Assembly (NCBI GenBank): GCA_900770195.1
Contig: CAAGJI010000056.1
Location: 1 to 64,000 of the forward strand
Origin: Oscillospiraceae bacterium
GTDB lineage: Bacteria > Bacillota > Clostridia > Oscillospirales > Ruminococcaceae
Direction of reading: 5' to 3'
DNA length: 64,000 nt
The position numbers were made by a program, and so were the translations under genes. Under the pieces are notes generated by a model. It was not told where the DNA came from and did no database searches. It saw nothing but the letters and a program-made list of their open reading frames with translations. The first letter of the stretch is position 1, and each line of letters starts with the position of its first letter. This document shows positions 59,644-64,000 of the stretch, piece after piece.

Positions 59644-60604
59644 TAAAACAACAAAAAGCAAAACATTAAGAGAATCTGCTTTATGTAAAGTTTATAACTT
59701 TTCAAAACACAGAAAAGTATTCTTCATTATCTCAATAATACTTGTTGCTGTTTCACTTCTTTCAACATTCACAGGTGTTGATATGGATATTGAATACAAG
59801 GGCGGTTCAATTCTTACATATACATATGATGGTACAATTGATGAAGCAGAGGTTAAATCCCTTGTTGAAAGCGTTACAGACGGACTTGTAACTGTTCAGG
59901 CAGGTGATGACCTTAGTTCAGATAAAAATTCTGTCAGCATTTCAATATCTTCAAAGAAGGGTATTTCAGATGATGCACAGTCTGAACTTACAACAAAACT
60001 CAAGGAAAAATATCCTGATTCAGATGTTCAGCTTCTCGATTCAAACTCAGTTGACGCTGCAAACGGACGTGACTTCTTTATCAAATGCTTAATAGCAATT
60101 GTATTTGCTGCAATAGTTCTTACAATCTATACAGCTATCAGATTCAGAGTTATAAGCGGTTGGTCAGCAGGTGTGTTTGCAATTATTGCACTTCTCCACG
60201 ATATTATCGTTTCATATGGTGCTTTTGTACTTATGGGATTTGACATTGACGCAAACTTTATGGCGGTACTTCTTACAATCTTTGGTTACTCTGTAAATGA
60301 TACAATGGTTATCTACGACAGAATAAGAGAAAACAAGAAGCTTTATCCTAATGCACCTTTTGAAGAACTCGTTGACGTTTCAAACTCGGAATGCCTCAGA
60401 CGTTCTCTCAGAACCTCTATAACAACTGTTGGCTGTATGGTAATAATTTCTATAGTTGCAACTGTAATGGGTCTTACAAGCATTCTCAGCTTCTCACTTC
60501 CACTTTGCTTTGGTCTTATTTCAGGTACATATTCTTCAGTATGTCTTGCACCTCAGCTTTGGATTGTTTGGAAACAGCGTGGCAAAAAGAAAAAAGCTGC
60601 TTAA
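59633..60604 (+). CDS. secF: Protein translocase subunit SecF
   Basis: Partner of SecD, 323 residues with six membrane helices. Motifs: MDIEYKGGSILTYTYDG and the C-terminal DIIVSYGAFVLMGFDIDANFMAVLLTIFGYSVNDTMVIYDRIREN (a region), with LRRSLRTSITT. I chose the ATG at 59633 behind AAAGGAG; it overlaps secD by 11 bases, implying coupled translation. Confidence 0.95.
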   Translation: MPSNKTTKSKTLRESALCKVYNFSKHRKVFFIISIILVAVSLLSTFTGVDMDIEYKGGSILTYTYDGTIDEAEVKSLVESVTDGLVTVQAGDDLSSDKNSVSISISSKKGISDDAQSELTTKLKEKYPDSDVQLLDSNSVDAANGRDFFIKCLIAIVFAAIVLTIYTAIRFRVISGWSAGVFAIIALLHDIIVSYGAFVLMGFDIDANFMAVLLTIFGYSVNDTMVIYDRIRENKKLYPNAPFEELVDVSNSECLRRSLRTSITTVGCMVIISIVATVMGLTSILSFSLPLCFGLISGTYSSVCLAPQLWIVWKQRGKKKKAA

Positions 60605-60636
60605 TTAAAGATAATCCTTTAAATTATAATGTATTG

Positions 60637-60667
60637 AAAAAGGGGACTGCAATTGCAGTTCCCTTTT
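60637..60667 (+). terminator. Terminator after secF
   Basis: AAAGGGGACTGCAA pairs with TTGCAGTTCCCTTT (about 60638-60666, one G-U) with almost no loop. It ends the secDF transcript. Confidence 0.75.
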
Positions 60668-60713
60668 GTGTGTTTTGTACAAAAAAGCACATTTTTTCTG
60701 TACATAATATTGG

Positions 60714-60742
60714 TTGCAAATTTAGCATAAATATGTTATAAT
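60714..60742 (+). promoter_or_regulatory. Sigma-A promoter of the EAL gene
   Basis: TTGCAA (60714-60719), 17 bases, TATAAT (60737-60742), extended -10 TGT. Confidence 0.65.
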
Positions 60743-60806
60743 TAATGTGTAGATTTTTTATTTGGTATTTTGAAGTATTTTTAACATATAAAGGGAGGTT
60801 CATAAT

Positions 60807-62774
60807 ATGAGCGGATCAGATCTGGCTACCAGTTACAATTTTTTAAACTATGCAGCATTTGTATTGCTTATTATGTTGCTGTCAACCACTTATCTAAGAG
60901 GTATGACACGTGGACTTATCAATAAAATGTGTATCCACTTTACATGGCTGCTTATTGCAATGAATATAAGCGATATGGTATCAGTATTTGCGTGGAAAGG
61001 TTTTCCATTTATTGTATCTGATTTTGTGCTGAGACTTACTTTTTCAGCAAATGTTTTTATGTACTATTTAACAACTGCTTATTTTTCAATTTTCATAATC
61101 AATATTGCAGGAAACTATAATCAAATGAAAATGGCGAAAAATAAATTATTTTTGCTGCCTCTTATTTTGCAGACAATTATTTTAATTTTCTGCCTTTTTA
61201 ATGATATGGCATATACATTCAAAATGAATGAGCCGCCTGTTTACCACTTATTGTTTAAAATAATGTATTTTCCATCATTCTTTTATATTATTTTCGCATT
61301 ATATGCTTTGATTACAAACAGAAAAAGTATCAAGCTTTCACATTTTATACCGCTTTTCCTGCTTTTTCCTACTGTAACTCTTTCAATTATAATGCAGGAT
61401 ATTTTTTCAAATTTAAGAATATCGGTTTTTGTTTTTGCAATGTGCGATTTATTTATCATTACAACCGTTGTAAAACCTGAAGAAATAATTGATGTTTCAA
61501 CCTCACTAAAAAAAATGAGTGCATATTCAACTGATATGAAACGATATTTTTCAGCAAATATGAAAATGAAAATCATTATGATAAATATTTCAAATTCTGA
61601 AACTTTAACAAGAGTTCTCGGATATGACAGGGCATCTGACCTTTTAAAGAAAATTGCTGATGAAATTACTGATATATGCAAAAAATTCAGAACTGACGTT
61701 GATATTTATTATATTGGTTCAGGCAAATACAGAATTGTCTTTTATTCTTCAAAAGATGATGAAGTTGAAAAAACAGCGGAAGAAATTAAGCAAAAACTTA
61801 GCTCAGGTATAAATCTTCATATTCATACAATTGGAATTACACCTTGCTATTGCATTGTGAACTGCCCTGAAGATATTGATGATTTTCAGTCGCTTATGAA
61901 TTTTGGTGTTGATTTTGACAAAGAAACAAACTATGATAATAATATTCATCATGCAGATAGTATATTTAACAAGAAAAAATATGATATTTTGCAATATATC
62001 GATGAAATTATTGATGATGCACTTGTCAATAAAAAATTTGAAATTTACTATCAGCCTATATATTCATTTGAAAAATGTTCTTTTAAATCAGCAGAGGCAC
62101 TTATAAGATTAAAAACAGAAAAATTCGGCTTTATCCCGCCTGATTTATTCATTCCGTGTGCTGAAAAAAACGGATCTATAAACCGTATAGGCGAATATGT
62201 TCTTGAAGATGTCTGCAAATTTATAAGTTCAGACGAATTTAAAAAACTTGGAATTGACTATGTTGAAGTAAATCTTTCACCTGTACAGTGTATGCAAAAA
62301 AATCTTGCGAAAAGCCTGTCTGATATAATTAAACGTTATGATATACCTATGGAAAAAATCAATCTTGAAATAACCGAAACAGCCGCATCATACAGCAACG
62401 AAATTCTTGAAAACAACATCAGCGGACTTGCTGAAACAGGCATAACTTTTTCGCTTGACGACTATGGTACAGGCTATTCAAATATGGAAAGAATTGCATC
62501 TCTTCCTTTCAGCATTATAAAAATCGACAGAACCTTAACAAATATCAAAGACAATCCTAAAATGGCTGTCATTCTTGAAAATACAACTAAAATGCTTAAA
62601 GAACTTGGTGTTCATATTGTTGTTGAAGGTGTTGAAACAAAAGAAGTTTTAAATTACTTCAAAGACCTCGGCTGTGACTATATTCAGGGTTACTATTTCT
62701 CGAAACCTTTGCCTAAAAAAGATTTTGTGAAATTTGTAAATTCTCACCAAGAACAAAAAGTTACAACTTCTTAA
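60807..62774 (+). CDS. Membrane EAL-domain cyclic-di-GMP phosphodiesterase with degenerate GGDEF
   Basis: Protein of 655 residues. About seven membrane helices fill residues 10-225. A GGDEF-like region (about 250-385) has lost the signature (YIGSGKYRIVF in its place), so it probably has no cyclase activity. The EAL domain (about 395-645) keeps the catalytic set: EAL at Glu430 (AEALIRL), VNLSP, NLEITE, DDYGTGYSN, KIDR and EGVET. It therefore likely breaks down cyclic-di-GMP in response to a membrane signal. GGGAGG precedes the ATG; the gene is a single unit. Confidence 0.92.
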   Translation: MSGSDLATSYNFLNYAAFVLLIMLLSTTYLRGMTRGLINKMCIHFTWLLIAMNISDMVSVFAWKGFPFIVSDFVLRLTFSANVFMYYLTTAYFSIFIINIAGNYNQMKMAKNKLFLLPLILQTIILIFCLFNDMAYTFKMNEPPVYHLLFKIMYFPSFFYIIFALYALITNRKSIKLSHFIPLFLLFPTVTLSIIMQDIFSNLRISVFVFAMCDLFIITTVVKPEEIIDVSTSLKKMSAYSTDMKRYFSANMKMKIIMINISNSETLTRVLGYDRASDLLKKIADEITDICKKFRTDVDIYYIGSGKYRIVFYSSKDDEVEKTAEEIKQKLSSGINLHIHTIGITPCYCIVNCPEDIDDFQSLMNFGVDFDKETNYDNNIHHADSIFNKKKYDILQYIDEIIDDALVNKKFEIYYQPIYSFEKCSFKSAEALIRLKTEKFGFIPPDLFIPCAEKNGSINRIGEYVLEDVCKFISSDEFKKLGIDYVEVNLSPVQCMQKNLAKSLSDIIKRYDIPMEKINLEITETAASYSNEILENNISGLAETGITFSLDDYGTGYSNMERIASLPFSIIKIDRTLTNIKDNPKMAVILENTTKMLKELGVHIVVEGVETKEVLNYFKDLGCDYIQGYYFSKPLPKKDFVKFVNSHQEQKVTTS

Positions 62775-62811
62775 TTTGCTTTCATCCTTTAAAAGGTTGC
62801 ATAATAAAAAA

Positions 62812-62845
62812 AATTCCCCTCTCTTATTGAAAGGGGAACTTTTGT
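62812..62845. terminator. Bidirectional terminator after EAL gene
   Basis: TTCCCCT pairs with AGGGGAA (about 62814-62820 with 62832-62838) between flanking A and T runs; serves the convergent zinc-ribbon gene too. Confidence 0.8.
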
Positions 62846-62858
62846 TTTACTTTAATTT

Positions 62859-63347
62859 TTAGTTTTCTTCTGAGTCAACATAAACATCTGCATCGCTGTC
62901 TTCTGAATGTTCAACAGGTTCTGCTTCAACAGGTGCCTCTGTTTCTTCTTTTTTCTCTTCGGGTGCAACATAATTTGCATTTGCTGTTCCGCACGCTGAA
63001 CAGAATTTTACACTTGAACCTATCTGTGCTCCGCACTTTGAACAAACACCAACACCGTCAACAGCTGCAATTCTTGCATTAAGACTTTCAATTTCTGCAA
63101 GATGTGCTTTAATGTCTGCTATATGCTGTTCATATGTTTCCTTTGATGCTTCACCATCAGATTCAAAACAGATTTTGCCCATTGTAAGATAAATTCCGTT
63201 TATAGTTGATTCTTCATTTCTTATCTTGCTCTTGAGTTTCTGCTTTTCTGCCATCTTTTTTGATGAATCTGCAACATTTGAAGCAAACTTTCCAACTGAA
63301 TTTGCTGCTTCATTTGTAACTTTTTTTAATTTGTCTACGAATGCCAT
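62859..63347 (-). CDS. Zinc-ribbon protein, unknown function
   Basis: Protein of 162 residues. Helical, Lys-rich N-terminal part (1-95) likely forms a coiled coil; one zinc ribbon CSKCGAQIGSSVKFCSACG (about 101-119); acidic Glu/Ala/Val tail. No membrane helix. GGAGG precedes the ATG. The ribbon type resembles those at the end of the SPFH protein at 55.7 kb, so a shared partner is possible, but this is only a resemblance. It is upstream-adjacent to a sortase gene on the same strand. Confidence 0.75.
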   Translation of the reverse strand: MAFVDKLKKVTNEAANSVGKFASNVADSSKKMAEKQKLKSKIRNEESTINGIYLTMGKICFESDGEASKETYEQHIADIKAHLAEIESLNARIAAVDGVGVCSKCGAQIGSSVKFCSACGTANANYVAPEEKKEETEAPVEAEPVEHSEDSDADVYVDSEEN

Positions 63348-63427
63348 AACTTATTACCTCCGTTATTGTTTTATTTAAATGCCTTTTGGCATTGTTCACA
63401 TATTATTATATGCTGTTTGTGTCCGCT

Positions 63428-64000
63428 TTATTTTTCTTCATAAGGAACAAATTTGCTTTCATCATATGTGTTTTTCTTTGAACCATAATATGATGAAGGC
63501 ATTTTTGCATTTTCATTTACAGAACTGTTTTCAGTTCCCATAAATTCATCTTCACCATCACGAACAAGTCTTGCAGCAACAACAAGTCTGCCATCTTTTA
63601 CCGCATTATTGCATGTTGAAAGAAGCAAAAGTTTGTCGCCATATTTCATATCAACATTTGTATTTACAATTGTTCTTCTTTTTATTTCATTTATAAAATC
63701 AAAATACTGTTTTTTATCCTGAAAGTCAGGTGTATTCCAATAATCAAAAAATGTATCTGTGTTATCATCAGGGTCACTTATAAAAATTCCAAAGATTTTA
63801 TATTTATACTGACGATAATTTGAATTCAACTCAATAACAGGATGCTTTGAATAATAATCCTTGTCTGTTTTGTAATATTTCAGCTTGCCAAACATCGATT
63901 CATCACGCATATTGTGACCATAAACAATAAGGCAATCTGAATTTTCTTTAACAGGTTTTCCATTTTCAATTTCATCAAAAACATCTCTGTAATCAAGAAA
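63428..64000 (-). CDS. Class B sortase, partial (C-terminal part)
   Basis: Transpeptidase that anchors surface proteins to the cell wall. The 190 visible residues are the C-terminal part; the frame is open to the window edge, so the start lies beyond 64000. The catalytic His is in VYGHNMRDESMFG, Cys in LLLLSTCNN and Arg in VVAARLVR, with the long insert usual for class B. A Ser/Asn/Lys-rich tail follows. Its dedicated substrate is not in view; sortase-anchored cellulosome scaffoldins are known in ruminococci, but no link is shown here. Confidence 0.88.
   Translation of the reverse strand, partial: FLDYRDVFDEIENGKPVKENSDCLIVYGHNMRDESMFGKLKYYKTDKDYYSKHPVIELNSNYRQYKYKIFGIFISDPDDNTDTFFDYWNTPDFQDKKQYFDFINEIKRRTIVNTNVDMKYGDKLLLLSTCNNAVKDGRLVVAARLVRDGEDEFMGTENSSVNENAKMPSSYYGSKKNTYDESKFVPYEEK

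Overview
The window is AT-rich, densely packed DNA of a low-GC, Gram-positive, spore-forming anaerobe of the clostridial class. The best fit is a Ruminococcus-like member of the Oscillospiraceae. Two things support this: cellulosome parts (a dockerin-bearing GH5 enzyme, a second dockerin protein cut by the left edge, and a secreted protein with four cohesin-like domains and a C-terminal dockerin), and sporulation genes (spoIIAA-spoIIAB-sigF, spoVAD-spoVAE, spoIVB, spo0A). The clostridial marker pair SCIFF/SCIFF maturase is also present. I cannot name a species from the sequence alone.

Layout. 1-2.4 kb: dockerin proteins and a GH5 endoglucanase. 2.4-10.2 kb: lipid kinase, DEAD-box helicase, thioredoxin, AIM24-like protein, an ECF-type sigma factor with a membrane partner, spoVAD-spoVAE, and a MazF toxin with no adjacent antitoxin. 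10.6-13.1 kb: the scaffoldin. 13.2-21 kb (minus strand): hrcA-grpE-dnaK-dnaJ under a CIRCE operator, then ung and rny. 21.4-23.4 kb: htpG under a second perfect CIRCE. 23.4-25.6 kb: Rpn-type nuclease and a GH-like lipoprotein. 25.8-28.6 kb: yajC, a TIGR04086 membrane protein, scfA (SCIFF) and its radical SAM maturase. 28.6-30.1 kb: spoIIA operon with an N-terminally short sigF. 30.2-33.3 kb: a complete preQ1 operon (queD-queE-folE-queC-queF) behind a promoter and an intrinsic terminator. 33.3-37.9 kb (minus): polA, tsaD, dusB. 38.0-40.9 kb (minus): a SpoIID-like/peptidoglycan-binding gene set of unknown role. 41.0-48.7 kb: pyrG, ylxM-ffh-rpsP-khpA, class III fbp, rimM-trmD. 49-51.6 kb: ptsH, then spoIVB and spo0A arranged divergently. 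51.7-53.6 kb: flavin-reductase-like protein, a 59-residue Cys-rich protein and a lipoprotein. 53.6-58 kb: an SPFH / zinc-ribbon / TPM operon like Bacillus ydjI-ydjG-ydjH, facing a PP2C phosphatase. 58.1-60.6 kb: secD-secF. 60.8-62.8 kb: membrane EAL protein. 62.8-64 kb: zinc-ribbon protein and a class B sortase cut by the right edge.

Functional links. Heat-shock control appears to be unified through HrcA, with CIRCE at both hrcA and htpG. Translation and export genes are grouped in the usual Firmicutes way (ylxM-ffh-rpsP-khpA, rimM-trmD, secDF, yajC). Intergenic spaces carry a mosaic family of imperfect palindromic repeats built from a few shared modules. Several gene ends carry strong bidirectional hairpins. 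The least understood parts are the SpoIID-like triad, the SPFH operon, the leader of the queD operon, and a short promoter-to-terminator unit upstream of pyrG.
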